Origin: Cryobacterium inferilacus
GTDB taxonomy: Bacteria; Actinomycetota; Actinomycetes; Actinomycetales; Microbacteriaceae
DNA length: 64,000 nt
Direction of reading: 5' to 3'
NCBI RefSeq assembly: GCF_019599185.1
Contig: NZ_JAIEUL010000001.1
Span: 1 to 64,000 of the forward strand
The first letter of the stretch is position 1. Each line of letters begins with the position of its first letter. Positions 27,166 to 38,496 of the stretch are shown here, piece after piece. A model generated the notes under the pieces. It had not been told where the DNA came from. It saw only the letters and a program-made list of their open reading frames with translations, and did not search any database. A program made the translations under genes and the position numbers.

Positions 27166-28410
27166 ATGAAGGCCAAGAAGATCTTTGGAATCGTTCTCGC
27201 AGGCGGCGAGGGAAAGCGGCTGATGCCGTTGACCGAAGACCGCGCCAAGCCGGCGGTACCGTTTGGAGGGCATTACCGTCTGATCGACTTCGCATTGTCG
27301 AATTTGATCAACTCAGGGGTGACGCAGGTCGTCGTCCTCACCCAGTACAAGTCACACAGTCTCGACCGGCACGTGTCGCAGACCTGGCATGTCTCCCAGG
27401 GCCTGTTCAACTCGTACATCGCGTCCGTGCCCGCACAGCAGCGGCTCGGCAAGCGCTGGTTCAGCGGCTCAGCCGACGCCATCCTGCAGAGCCTCAACCT
27501 CATCCACGACGAAAAGCCCGACATCGTTGTCGTGGTCGGCGCAGACCACGTCTACCGGATGGACTTCGATCAGATGATCGAGGCGCACATCGCGTCCGGT
27601 GCAGAGGCCACCGTCGCCGCCATTCGCCAGCCCATCGGCCTGGCCGACCAGTTCGGTGTCATCGAAGTGGATGCCGCCACCCCCGACCGGATCAAGGCAT
27701 TCCTGGAGAAGCCCAAGGACGCCGTGGGGCTCGCCGACGCACCGCATGAGGTTTTCGCGTCGATGGGTAACTACGTCTTCAACACCGACGCCCTGATCGA
27801 GGCCGTGCGCCGGGACGGCGAACGGACCGACTCCAGCCACGACATGGGCGGCGACATCGTTCCCGACTTCGTCAACCGCGGCGAAGCCGGCGTCTACGAC
27901 CTGCAGCGCAACGACGTGCCGGGCTCCACCGACCGCGACCGGTACTACTGGCGCGACGTGGGAACCATCGACTCGTTCTTCGAGGCGCACCAGGACCTGA
28001 TCAGCGCCCTGCCGGTGTTCAACCTGTACAACCAGAGCTGGCCGATCTTCAGCCAGCAGCTGAACTCTCCGCCCGCCAAGTTCGTGCGCGACGCCAAGGG
28101 CTCGCTCGGAACCGTGATCGACTCGGTCGTGTCACTGGGTTGCGTCATCTCCGGAGCGCACCTCGAGCGAAGCGTCGTCGGGCCCTGGGCGGTCATCGAC
28201 TCCGGTGCTCACGTGGTGGACTCGATCGTGTTCGACCGGGTGCAGATCCGGCCCGGTGCCGTCGTGCACCGCGCCATCCTCGACAAGGACGTCATCGTCG
28301 CAGAGGGCGCCGCCGTCGGCGTCGACCGCGATCGGGACCTGGCTCGCGGATTCAGCGTGACCGAATCCGGGATCACCGTCGTCGGGAAGGGTGTGCACGT
28401 TCACCCGTGA
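27166..28410 (+). CDS. glgC: Glucose-1-phosphate adenylyltransferase
   Basis: A 414-residue ADP-glucose pyrophosphorylase. The N-terminal nucleotidyltransferase motif [20 protein letters not shown] is followed by the sugar-binding FGVIEVD and EKPKD regions, and a left-handed beta-helix C-terminus ([21 protein letters not shown]). It provides ADP-glucose for glycogen or maltose-1-phosphate synthesis by the divergent glgA/glgM gene. The stop overlaps the serB start (GTGA), so serB is translationally coupled. Confidence 0.97.
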   Translation: MKAKKIFGIVLAGGEGKRLMPLTEDRAKPAVPFGGHYRLIDFALSNLINSGVTQVVVLTQYKSHSLDRHVSQTWHVSQGLFNSYIASVPAQQRLGKRWFSGSADAILQSLNLIHDEKPDIVVVVGADHVYRMDFDQMIEAHIASGAEATVAAIRQPIGLADQFGVIEVDAATPDRIKAFLEKPKDAVGLADAPHEVFASMGNYVFNTDALIEAVRRDGERTDSSHDMGGDIVPDFVNRGEAGVYDLQRNDVPGSTDRDRYYWRDVGTIDSFFEAHQDLISALPVFNLYNQSWPIFSQQLNSPPAKFVRDAKGSLGTVIDSVVSLGCVISGAHLERSVVGPWAVIDSGAHVVDSIVFDRVQIRPGAVVHRAILDKDVIVAEGAAVGVDRDRDLARGFSVTESGITVVGKGVHVHP

Positions 28411-29054
28411 TCTCCGCAGCCCGATTCCTCGTTGTCCTTGATGCCGATTCGACACTTATCGAGAACGAGGTCATCGAACTTCTCGCTGACGCGGCCGGTT
28501 CCCTCGCCCAGGTGGCGGAGGTGACCGACCGCGCCATGCGCGGTGAACTCGACTTCGCCGAGAGCCTGCGCGAACGGGTGGCGACCCTCGCCGGCCTGTC
28601 GACGGATGTCTTCGCCGAGGTGGGCGCGCGCATCCGGCCCACCGACGGTGTGCACGAACTCATCGAGGGCGTGCACGCCGCGGGCGGCCGCGTGGGGGTG
28701 GTCTCCGGCGGGTTCCACGAACTCCTCGACCCGCTCGCCGAGACGCTCGGTCTGGATCACTGGCGGGCCAACCGGCTCGAAACCAGCGCAGGCCGCCTCA
28801 CCGGCGGCCTGGTCGGGCCGATCATCGACGCGTCGGCCAAGGCCGCCGCGCTCACCGAATGGGCGGAGCTGAACGGCATCGAGCTCTGCAGCACCGTCGC
28901 CATCGGCGACGGGGCCAACGACCTGACCATGATGCGGGTCGCCGGACTCGGTGTGGCGTTCAACGCCAAGCCCATCGTGCGCCGGTCCGCCGATCTCGTG
29001 ATCGATCGGCAGGACCTCAGCCAGGTCCTGCCGCTCCTCGGCCTCCGCGGCTGA
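28407..29054 (+). CDS. serB: Phosphoserine phosphatase
   Basis: A 215-residue HAD-family enzyme for the last step of serine synthesis. Motif I is LDADSTLIE (Asp12 nucleophile, Asp14), motif [15 protein letters not shown] and motif [14 protein letters not shown]. It lacks the N-terminal ACT domain found in some actinobacterial SerB proteins. The GTG start at 28407 overlaps the glgC stop by 4 bases; the longer frame upstream only shadows glgC. Pairing serine synthesis with glycogen is a genome-context oddity with no obvious functional link. Confidence 0.95.
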   Translation: MISAARFLVVLDADSTLIENEVIELLADAAGSLAQVAEVTDRAMRGELDFAESLRERVATLAGLSTDVFAEVGARIRPTDGVHELIEGVHAAGGRVGVVSGGFHELLDPLAETLGLDHWRANRLETSAGRLTGGLVGPIIDASAKAAALTEWAELNGIELCSTVAIGDGANDLTMMRVAGLGVAFNAKPIVRRSADLVIDRQDLSQVLPLLGLRG

Positions 29055-29120
29055 CCTGCCCGCCCGGCGGGTGCGGTTATAACCCCACGGGCTGGGCGCG
29101 TACCGGCCAGGGCTGGCGCT

Positions 29121-29831
29121 CTAGTGGCCCATGCCCAGTCCGCCGTCGACGGGGATCACGGCACCGGAGATGTAGGCCGCGTCATCTCCGGCGATCCACG
29201 TGACCACCCTGGCCACCTCGGCAGGAGCCGCGAAGCGTCCGGCCGGGATGTTGCGCTTGTATTCGGCCTGCTGGGCCTCAGGCAATGCCGCGGTCATGTC
29301 GGTCTCGATGAAACCGGGCGCAACGACGTTGGCCGTGATGCCCCGAGCGCCGAGCTCACGGGTGACCGAACGCGCCAGCCCGACCAGTCCGCTCTTGGAG
29401 GACGAGTAATTCACCTGGCCGGCGGATCCGTACAGCCCGACCACGCTGGAGATCAGGACGATGCGACCGAACCTGGCCTTGAGCATCCCCCTGGACGCAC
29501 GCTTGACCACGCGGAAGGCTCCGCTGAGGTTGGTGTCGATCACCGAGGTGAAGTCGTCCTCCGACATGCGCATCAGCAGGGTGTCCTTGGTGATGCCGGC
29601 GTTGGCGACGACGACCTCGACGGGGCCGTATGCCGCCTCGATCTCGGTGAATGCGGCGTCGATGGAGGCGTAGTCGGTGACATCGGCGCGCACGGTCAGG
29701 CTCCCGGCCGGGCCCTCACCGGAGCGGGCTGTGATGGCCACCCTGTGCCCCTGGGCGATGAATTCCTCGGCGATGGCGTAGCCGATGCCGCGGTTGCCTC
29801 CGGTTACCAGAACTGTTCGAGCGGTCGCCAT
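29121..29831 (-). CDS. fabG: 3-oxoacyl-ACP reductase, FabG type
   Basis: A 236-residue short-chain dehydrogenase: the NADP-binding TGGNRGIGYAIA, NAG at 77-79, and the catalytic Ser129, Tyr142 and Lys146 (YSSSK). The C-terminal VAPGFIETDMTAALP and VIPVDGGLGMGH are typical of FabG/MabA enzymes of fatty-acid elongation. The ATG at 29831 is preceded by GAAAGGA; the 27 extra codons upstream are not conserved in look. It converges with serB and diverges from the DUF3099 gene. Other SDR substrates cannot be ruled out. Confidence 0.92.
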   Translation of the reverse strand: MATARTVLVTGGNRGIGYAIAEEFIAQGHRVAITARSGEGPAGSLTVRADVTDYASIDAAFTEIEAAYGPVEVVVANAGITKDTLLMRMSEDDFTSVIDTNLSGAFRVVKRASRGMLKARFGRIVLISSVVGLYGSAGQVNYSSSKSGLVGLARSVTRELGARGITANVVAPGFIETDMTAALPEAQQAEYKRNIPAGRFAAPAEVARVVTWIAGDDAAYISGAVIPVDGGLGMGH

Positions 29832-29987
29832 GGCGCGGGTCCTTTCAGTGGGAACGCCCGCTTCACGCGCGGGCACAGATCCATTCAGCTTAGAGCGTCC
29901 CGAGATGGGCACCGCGAAGCGGACAGGAGACGTAGGCTTGATTCACGACATGGACCGGCATACTGACCGTCATCACAGGGTGAAGCG

Positions 29988-30332
29988 ATGGGCACGATGA
30001 AACAGCAATCGATCACGACTCTTCCTCCGTCCCCGGAGGACGAGCGTCGACGCCGCATGATCCGGTACACGGTCACCATGGGCATCCGCATGGTCTGTAT
30101 CGTGCTGATGCTGTTCGCGCAGGGGTGGTGGCTGCTGGTCTGTGCCCTCGGCGCGATCCTGTTGCCGTACTTCGCCGTCATCGCCGCCAATGTGCACGGC
30201 GACCAGCGCCCAGGAGCGGTGCTGCGACCTGGTGCGGTGGCGGTCCTCCCCCGACCCGGCCAGGAGGAACGCCCCGGAGGCACGGACACCGGCCGCGCGA
30301 CCCATCATTCCCACAACGGAGACCCACTGTGA
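29988..30332 (+). CDS. DUF3099 family membrane protein
   Basis: A 114-residue protein of the actinobacterial DUF3099 family, function unknown. A charged N-terminus (SPEDERRRRMIRY) is followed by two hydrophobic segments (about residues 27-45 and 49-68: IRMVCIVLMLFAQGWWLLV, GAILLPYFAVIAANV). A Pro/Gly/Arg-rich tail of about 45 residues would lie in the cytoplasm. AGGGTG lies upstream of the ATG. The stop overlaps the next gene (GTGA), which in turn overlaps SURF1 (ATGA), so the three are translated together. A -10-like CATACT lies at 29959-29964. Confidence 0.8.
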   Translation: MGTMKQQSITTLPPSPEDERRRRMIRYTVTMGIRMVCIVLMLFAQGWWLLVCALGAILLPYFAVIAANVHGDQRPGAVLRPGAVAVLPRPGQEERPGGTDTGRATHHSHNGDPL

Positions 30333-30571
30333 TCGGATTCGGCAACGCCCCAGAGACGAGCTGCTCGAGGGCGGGCTGCCGTGAGCGCGCTGGCTGGCGA
30401 CTGGACTGGCGCAATCCGCGCATCCACGCCGAAGACCGCACGAAAACCTGGTTGGCCTGTGACGAGCACGTCGACTTCCTCCGCGACTTCCTCGCCACCC
30501 GCGACTTCCCGCTCACGGTCAGCGCCGTGCCACCGGCCGAATCGCCCGCGACCGAAACGGCGCCGGCATGA
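30329..30571 (+). CDS. Small putative metal-binding protein coupled to SURF1
   Basis: An 80-residue protein I recognise only as a conserved actinobacterial hypothetical found beside SURF1. It has Cys12-x4-Cys17 and Cys44-x2-His47 flanking a WRLDWRNPRIHAEDRTKTW core, an arrangement that could bind one zinc or another metal ion. The last 20 residues are Pro/Ala/Glu-rich. The GTG start overlaps the DUF3099 stop and its own stop overlaps the SURF1 ATG. This position suggests a role with membrane or cytochrome oxidase assembly, but that is inference. The frame upstream of 30329 is a shadow of DUF3099. Confidence 0.75.
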   Translation: MIGFGNAPETSCSRAGCRERAGWRLDWRNPRIHAEDRTKTWLACDEHVDFLRDFLATRDFPLTVSAVPPAESPATETAPA

Positions 30572-31410
30572 CCGGTTGGGGCTTCCTGTTGTCTCGGCAG
30601 TGGGCGGGATACCTGGCCCTCACCATTGTCTTCGCCGTCGTCTGCTCCGGCCTGGGTACCTGGCAGCTCGCCCGTCGGGCCGAAGCCCAGACCGAGATCA
30701 GCCGGGTGGATGCGAACTTCGACGCCGAGGCGGTTCCGGTCACTGACGCCCTCCCAGAGCTCGACTCCTTCTCCGAAGACCAGAAATGGCTGCCCGTCGA
30801 GCTGACCGGTACCTATCTGCTCGACGACGAGCTCCTGGTCCGCAACCGGGCATACAACATCAACCCGGGATTCGAGGTCCTCACTCCGCTGCTGCTCACG
30901 AACGGGGATGTGTTCATCGTCAACCGCGGCTGGGTTCCCACCGGTGAAGGGCAGAACGCCCCGGACGCGGTGCCGGCAGCGCCGACGGGTGAAGTCACCG
31001 TCGTGGCCAGACTCAAGCAGGGCGAACCCGTCCTCGCCGGCCGCAGCGCGAGCGGGGACCAGGTGGCCACCATCCACCTGCCCGACATCGCCGAAAGGCT
31101 CGGCAGGGACACATACACCGGAGCCTATGGCCTGATGAAGTCGGAGGACCCCGCGGTGGCCGAGCGACCCATGCCGGTCCTCCGGCCGGTGCGGGACGAG
31201 GGCCCACACCTGTCCTACGCCTTCCAGTGGTTCGTCTTCGCCCTGATGGCCTTCGTCGGCCTGGGCTGGGCGGCCCGGCAGGAGTATCGCACCGTCAACG
31301 CCGCAGTGCCAGAGGAGCAGGAGCGCGCCGCCGAGCGGGCCAGGCGGCACGCCACCAAGCCGCGCAGCGACTCCGAGATCGAGGATGAGCTGATCGACCA
31401 GCATTCCTGA
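30568..31410 (+). CDS. SURF1-family cytochrome oxidase assembly protein
   Basis: A 280-residue SURF1/Shy1 protein for assembly of the aa3-type oxidase, possibly heme A insertion. The N-terminal membrane segment (about 11-31: YLALTIVFAVVCSGLGTW) leads into the family QLARRAEA motif. The large extracytoplasmic part has PVELTGTYLLDDELLVRNRA and FIVNRGWVP. A second membrane segment (about 214-231: FQWFVFALMAFVGLGWAA) and a charged cytoplasmic tail follow. The ATG overlaps the preceding stop. ctaA and ctaB for heme A lie 7-9 kb away. Confidence 0.93.
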   Translation: MTGWGFLLSRQWAGYLALTIVFAVVCSGLGTWQLARRAEAQTEISRVDANFDAEAVPVTDALPELDSFSEDQKWLPVELTGTYLLDDELLVRNRAYNINPGFEVLTPLLLTNGDVFIVNRGWVPTGEGQNAPDAVPAAPTGEVTVVARLKQGEPVLAGRSASGDQVATIHLPDIAERLGRDTYTGAYGLMKSEDPAVAERPMPVLRPVRDEGPHLSYAFQWFVFALMAFVGLGWAARQEYRTVNAAVPEEQERAAERARRHATKPRSDSEIEDELIDQHS

Positions 31411-31425
31411 CCGGGTACGGAACCC

Positions 31426-31481
31426 CAGACACGCACAGACCCGCCGTTCCCCGAGGGGGCCGGCGGGTCTGTGCGTGTCTG
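31426..31481. terminator. Bidirectional terminator between SURF1 and the ABC-F gene
   Basis: A perfect 21-bp stem (31426-31446 with 31461-31481) around a 14-base loop that itself has CCCC and GGGG. It lies between two convergent stop codons, so it can end both transcripts. No strong T run is seen on either side. Confidence 0.75.
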
Positions 31482-31495
31482 CGGATCCTCACGGC

Positions 31496-31525
31496 GGTCA
31501 GGCCAGAGGGGTCAGGCCTGAGTGA

Positions 31526-31546
<21 letters not shown>
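31496..31546. repeat. 14-bp tandem repeat at the 3' end of the ABC-F gene
   Basis: Three units of 14 bp (31496-31509, 31510-31523, 31524-31537; consensus GRTCAGGCCAGAGT) plus a partial fourth. On the minus strand each reads like CTGATCACTCTGGC. The last codons of the ABC-F gene and its TGA stop lie in the first units, and the others follow as noncoding sequence. This looks like a slippage-made duplication of the gene's own 3' end. Confidence 0.75.
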
Positions 31547-33124
<1,578 letters not shown>

Positions 33125-33242
33125 AGCAATAGTCCATTCAGAGGAGTCGTGGGAGGGCGGCCAAACACGGCCAATCCACCAGTATATTTGTTCGCGCGCG
33201 GTTTCGGTGCCGATGTCCCCTAATGGGCCGCGCCGACGGGGG

Positions 33243-33893
33243 TCACCTGGCCGGAAAGCGTCCGCTCGGGAGCACGCCGGGCAGGGCGGAACGAAGCCAG
33301 GCCGTGTAGGTCTCCCTGGACCAGCCGAGGCCGGAGACCAGGGTGTGGAAGACCTGCGGATGGCCGAGGGCCCAGATCGATGTGGCCGCCTCATGGTCGC
33401 TCAGTCCTGGGCGGAGACCCAGTTGAGTGCGCAGGGCGCCGACGGCATCGGCGTAGGCGTGCAAACTGCGGGCGGCCATGGTGACCTCGAGTTCACGAAT
33501 CTCCGGGTCGGTTCCGGCTGCTTCGTTCACCACCCGGTGCAGTGGAGCCGCCCGCTCGTTCTCTGCGGCGATCCAGGTCGCCAGTGCGGCGATCGCCACG
33601 GCCGGGGTGGTCGAGTGTGCGATGCCGCTGGAGAGATCCGCGACACCGCCGCCGGTGGACCGTGCCGCGGTGTTGGCCGCCGCGAGCACGGCAGCGAGAA
33701 CATCGACCTTGGAGCCGACCGTGTTGTAGATGGTCTGGACGGCGACGCCGCCACGCTCGGCGATCGCGGCGATCGACGTGCCCGCGTAGCCGTGCTCTCG
33801 CATCAGTTCCGCCGCCGCCTCGACGATGTCGCCGCGGGTGCCCGCCGTCTGGGCGTCTCGCCGGAGCTGGCTGCGGGTGCGGGTGGTTTCCAT
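33243..33893 (-). CDS. TetR-family transcriptional regulator
   Basis: A 216-residue TetR-type repressor. The N-terminal HTH spans about residues 12-60 (RGDIVEAAAELMREHGYAG, IAERGGVAVQTIYNTVGSK). The C-terminal ligand domain is alpha-helical and Ala-rich. The ATG at 33893 (METTRTRS) is preferred over that at 33914 because a -10-like TATTCT lies six bases upstream, which would give a leaderless mRNA. The effector and targets are unknown; the neighbours are the ABC-F gene and the suf operon. The 118-bp gap to the ABC-F start (33125-33242) holds nothing else recognised. Confidence 0.9.
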   Translation of the reverse strand: METTRTRSQLRRDAQTAGTRGDIVEAAAELMREHGYAGTSIAAIAERGGVAVQTIYNTVGSKVDVLAAVLAAANTAARSTGGGVADLSSGIAHSTTPAVAIAALATWIAAENERAAPLHRVVNEAAGTDPEIRELEVTMAARSLHAYADAVGALRTQLGLRPGLSDHEAATSIWALGHPQVFHTLVSGLGWSRETYTAWLRSALPGVLPSGRFPAR

Positions 33894-33899
33894 CTTCGT

Positions 33900-33905
33900 A
33901 GAATA
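33900..33905 (-). promoter_or_regulatory. Putative -10 element of the TetR gene (leaderless)
   Basis: On the minus strand TATTCT is followed by ACGAAG and then the ATG of the regulator. The spacing fits a transcript starting at the start codon. The -35 region is weak, as expected for a regulated actinobacterial promoter. Confidence 0.4.
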
Positions 33906-33991
33906 CCACTCCACTATCTGGCATGGCCTTCCACAGTGACGATTGGGCCGGCCGGAGCTCGGGATTCCGGCAGTGCCGGGGTTAACGAGAA

Positions 33992-34032
33992 CCGCGCCGG
34001 TGACGGATGCGGTGGCATCCGTTCCGGCGCGG
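33992..34032 (-). terminator. Terminator of the suf operon
   Basis: A long two-part hairpin: outer 9-bp stem CCGCGCCGG/CCGGCGCGG (33992-34000, 34024-34032) and inner 8-bp stem ACGGATGC/GCATCCGT around GGTG. On the minus strand it is followed by TTCTCGTTAA. It lies 25 bp after the sufT stop. Confidence 0.75.
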
Positions 34033-34057
34033 GACAGGTGGTGCGGTTGGCTCTGGG

Positions 34058-34387
34058 TCAGATCGCGAAGCCGAGGGCGCGCATCATGTCGCGCCCGTCA
34101 TCGGTGATCTTCTCCGGACCCCACGGCGGCATCCAGACCCAGTTGATGCGGAACTGGTCGACGACGCCGTCCAGGGCCTCTGCGGTCTGTTCTTCGAGCA
34201 CGTCGGTGAGGGGGCATCCGGCCGACGTGAGAGTCATGTGAATGATCAGCGCGTCGTTCTCGTCGTCCCAGCCCAGGTCGTAGATCAGCCCGAGGTCGAC
34301 GACGTTGATGCCGAGCTCGGGGTCCATGACGTCTTTGAGGGCCTCTTCGATCTCATCGAAGCGCGCAGGAGTGAGTGTCGAAACCAT
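34058..34387 (-). CDS. sufT: SufT-like metal-sulfur cluster assembly factor (DUF59/MIP18)
   Basis: A 109-residue DUF59 protein (LKDVMDPELGINVVDLGLIYDLGW, MTLTSAGCPLTDVLEEQ, WVWMPPWGPEKI). The conserved Cys lies in the TSAGCPL motif. It acts in maturation of iron-sulfur proteins, probably in cluster transfer. It is the last gene of the sufB-sufD-Rieske-sufC-sufT operon, 4 bp after sufC, and is followed by a strong hairpin. Confidence 0.93.
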   Translation of the reverse strand: MVSTLTPARFDEIEEALKDVMDPELGINVVDLGLIYDLGWDDENDALIIHMTLTSAGCPLTDVLEEQTAEALDGVVDQFRINWVWMPPWGPEKITDDGRDMMRALGFAI

Positions 34388-34391
34388 GGTT

Positions 34392-35156
34392 CTAGCTTAC
34401 GGGCGTCTCGGCGAGGAAGCGATCGTAACCTTCGTCTTCCAGACGGTCGGCGAGCTCGGGTCCACCCTGCTCGGCGATACGGCCGTCGACGAAGACGTGC
34501 ACGAAGTCCGGCTTGATGTAGCGCAGAATGCGGGTGTAGTGCGTGATCAGGAGCAGGCCGAGGCCGGTGTTCTCCTTGGCGCGGTTGACGCCCTCCGACA
34601 CGATCTTCAGCGCGTCGACGTCGAGGCCGGAGTCGGTCTCGTCGAGCACGGCGAACTTCGGCTTGAGCAGTTCGAGCTGCAGGATCTCGTTGCGCTTCTT
34701 CTCGCCACCGGAGAAGCCCTCGTTGACGTTGCGCTCGGCGAAGCTCTTGTCCATCCGGAGGCGGGTCATCGACTCGCGAACATCCTTGATCCAGTGGCGG
34801 ATCGCGGGCGCTTCACCGTCGATGGCGGTCTTGGCGGTGCGGAGGAAGTTGGTGACGGTGACGCCGGGGATCTCGACCGGGTACTGCATGGCCAGGAAGA
34901 GGCCGGCACGAGCTCGTTCGTCCACCGTCATGGTGAGCACCTCTGCACCGTCGAGCAGGATGGAGCCGCTGTCGACGTGGTACTTCGGGTGGCCGGCGAT
35001 CGTGTACGCCAGGGTGGACTTGCCGGAGCCGTTCGGCCCCATGATCGCGTGGATCTCACCCTCGTTGATGGTGAGGTCGACGCCGCGCAGGATTTGCTTG
35101 GTGCCCTGGTCGGTCTCGACGCTGACGTGCAGGTCTTTGATCTCAAGAACAGACAT
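34392..35156 (-). CDS. sufC: Fe-S cluster assembly ATPase SufC
   Basis: A 254-residue cytosolic ABC ATPase of the SufBCD scaffold. It has Walker [10 protein letters not shown], the Suf-type signature FSGGEKKR, and Walker [17 protein letters not shown] (ETDSGLD is characteristic of SufC). It energises Fe-S cluster assembly on SufB/SufD. An 84-bp gap separates it from the Rieske gene upstream; the Shine-Dalgarno is weak. Confidence 0.97.
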   Translation of the reverse strand: MSVLEIKDLHVSVETDQGTKQILRGVDLTINEGEIHAIMGPNGSGKSTLAYTIAGHPKYHVDSGSILLDGAEVLTMTVDERARAGLFLAMQYPVEIPGVTVTNFLRTAKTAIDGEAPAIRHWIKDVRESMTRLRMDKSFAERNVNEGFSGGEKKRNEILQLELLKPKFAVLDETDSGLDVDALKIVSEGVNRAKENTGLGLLLITHYTRILRYIKPDFVHVFVDGRIAEQGGPELADRLEDEGYDRFLAETPVS

Positions 35157-35240
35157 TTTTTCGGTATCTCTTTCGTTGTCCGCGGGTTGCGGGCTTCAGT
35201 GTGTGGGGCCGGGTGCGCTGGTGTGCGCCCGGCGTGCGCG

Positions 35241-35567
35241 TCAAACGGCGATCGTGACCAGAGGATCGATGAACACGTCGCCGTCGATCAGGTCGACCTG
35301 GTAGACGGGAACCGGCTCGTAGGCCGGCAGCGTCAGGGGGCGGCCGGTCGTGAGCGAGAACTTCGAGCCGTGCGCCCAGCATTCCAGCGTGTCGCCCTCG
35401 ACGAAGCCCTCGGACAGCGAAATGTCGCCGTGCGTGCAGGTGTCGCCGATAGCGAAGACGGCGCCGTGGGCATCACGGACGACGGCGATGTTCACTCCAT
35501 CGATCTCAACCTTGATGGCCTCGTTGGGTTCGAGGTCGTCGAGGGCACAAATCTTCGTTGACGCCAT
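35241..35567 (-). CDS. Rieske-type [2Fe-2S] ferredoxin in the suf operon
   Basis: A 108-residue Rieske domain protein. The cluster ligands are Cys44-x-His46 (CTHGDISLSEG) and Cys63-x2-His66 (CWAHGSKF). It resembles the small ferredoxin components of aromatic dioxygenases, but no oxygenase gene is near. It sits 2 bp after sufD and before sufC, a placement seen in other actinobacterial suf operons, so an electron-transfer or cluster-carrier role in Fe-S assembly is likely (inference). Confidence 0.94.
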   Translation of the reverse strand: MASTKICALDDLEPNEAIKVEIDGVNIAVVRDAHGAVFAIGDTCTHGDISLSEGFVEGDTLECWAHGSKFSLTTGRPLTLPAYEPVPVYQVDLIDGDVFIDPLVTIAV

Positions 35568-35569
35568 GT

Positions 35570-36793
35570 TCAGTTGCTTTCTGTTCCGCGGAGCTCGTCT
35601 TCGATGGCGCCCTGAAGGCGCGTTTCGAGCGGTTCCGATCCAATGTGCTGCACAATCTCGCTGAGGAAGCCGCGAACGACCAGACGGCGGGCCTCGACCT
35701 CACCGATTCCTCTGGACTGCAGGTAGAACAGCTGCTCGTCGTCGAACCGACCGGTGGCGCTTGCGTGTCCGGCGCCCAGGATGTCACCGGTTTCGATTTC
35801 CAGGTTCGGAATGGAGTCGGCCCTGGTGCCCTCGGTGAGCACGAGGTTGCGGTTCTGCTCGTAGCTGTCGGTACCGGGTGCGGTGTTGCCGATCAGTACG
35901 TCGCCGATCCACACGGTGCGTGCGCCGGCGCCCTGCAAGGCACCCTTGTAGTTGACCCTGCTGCGGCTGTTCGGTGCGTCGTGGTTGACGTAGACCTGCT
36001 GCTCGAGGTGCTGACCGGCGTCGGCGAAGTACAGTCCGAAAAGCTCGGTGTCGCTCCCCTGCCCGGCCAGGTGCACCGACGGGTTGACCCGCACGATGCC
36101 GCCGCCGAGGGAGACGACGACGTGCTTGAGACGGGCGTCCCGACCGATCGTGGCGAAGTGGTTGGCCAGCTGCACGGCATCGGCGTTCCACTCCTGCACG
36201 GTGACGACGGTGAGGTTCGCGGATTCGCCGACGATGATCTCGACGTTCTCCGAGATCCGGGCGTCGCCGGTGTTCTGCAGGATCACCACGGCCTGGCTGA
36301 ACGGCCGGGCCTCGATCACGGTATGGGCGGCGCGGGGCGCCGTGCCGAGCGCGGACCTGGTGACCGTGATCTCCTTGGCTTCCTCACCGGTGACGGTGAT
36401 GGCCAGGGCCCGGTCGAAGGCGTTCCAGGCGTTCGCGGCCGCACGTTCCTCCGGCGCGCCGGCGGTGCCGATGCGCGCGTCGGTGCGATCGACCCAGGCG
36501 ACGTCGACGTCAGCGTGGCCGGTGGAGTCGATCTCGTAGACCGATCCGTCCAGTACGCCGGCGGTGAGGTCGGTGAATCGCGCGACCGGGGAGAGCTTCC
36601 AGACCGCTTCCCTGCCGGTGACGGCGGGGAAGTCGGCCACATCAAAGCTCTTGAAGCGTGCGGACCTGGTTTGAACGGGGACAAAGCCGAACCGGCCGTC
36701 CGAGTGCTCCTTGATACCGTGCTGCTGCGCGGTGGGCAAGGCTTCGGACGACGGGCGGGCTGTGGATGAAGTTGAAGTCGAGGCGGCGGACAT
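35570..36793 (-). CDS. sufD: Fe-S cluster assembly scaffold SufD
   Basis: A 407-residue SufB/SufD-family protein. The N-terminal 35 residues are Ser/Thr/Ala-rich and variable. The beta-helix core contains VVSLGGGIVRVNPSVHLAG and YVNHDAPNSRSRVNYKGAL, and the C-terminal helical domain has IETGDILGAGHASATGRFDDEQLFYLQSRGI. It forms the SufBCD scaffold with SufB and SufC. The sufB stop codon directly abuts its ATG (TAAATG). Confidence 0.96.
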   Translation of the reverse strand: MSAASTSTSSTARPSSEALPTAQQHGIKEHSDGRFGFVPVQTRSARFKSFDVADFPAVTGREAVWKLSPVARFTDLTAGVLDGSVYEIDSTGHADVDVAWVDRTDARIGTAGAPEERAAANAWNAFDRALAITVTGEEAKEITVTRSALGTAPRAAHTVIEARPFSQAVVILQNTGDARISENVEIIVGESANLTVVTVQEWNADAVQLANHFATIGRDARLKHVVVSLGGGIVRVNPSVHLAGQGSDTELFGLYFADAGQHLEQQVYVNHDAPNSRSRVNYKGALQGAGARTVWIGDVLIGNTAPGTDSYEQNRNLVLTEGTRADSIPNLEIETGDILGAGHASATGRFDDEQLFYLQSRGIGEVEARRLVVRGFLSEIVQHIGSEPLETRLQGAIEDELRGTESN

Positions 36794-38212
<1,419 letters not shown>

Positions 38213-38496
38213 CTTTACCTCTTCTCCTACCCACATCAACCCGGATATCAGTCCGGTCATTCCCGCGGGCCGTGCAGACCGACCGACTGGTCGAACGTGC
38301 AGCGCCCCGCAGGCGTGAGTTGTGTGGATGGCTACGTTGCGTACCTAAGATGAACAAGGGCCGGTCGCGCCGCGATGTGAAATTCATCCGTCGCGCACGC
38401 TGGGCCCGTGAAACACCTAATTCTACAGGCTTGTCATGTTATTAGTAGTGCGACCCGGCGTATTCACATACGTGCGCACAAGCAGGGAGCAGAACC
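38213..38496. promoter_or_regulatory. Divergent promoter region between sufB and ctaA
   Basis: 284 bp with no convincing gene. On the minus strand TAGAAT (38420-38425) could be the -10 of the suf operon, giving a leader of about 200 nucleotides. The stretch around 38415-38465 is AT-richer than its surroundings. I found no clear SufR-, IscR- or DtxR-type palindrome. Confidence 0.35.

Noticed and set aside
29055-29120. Terminator between serB and fabG
   Set aside because: CCCGCCCGGCGGG gives only a short stem without a proper loop or T run.
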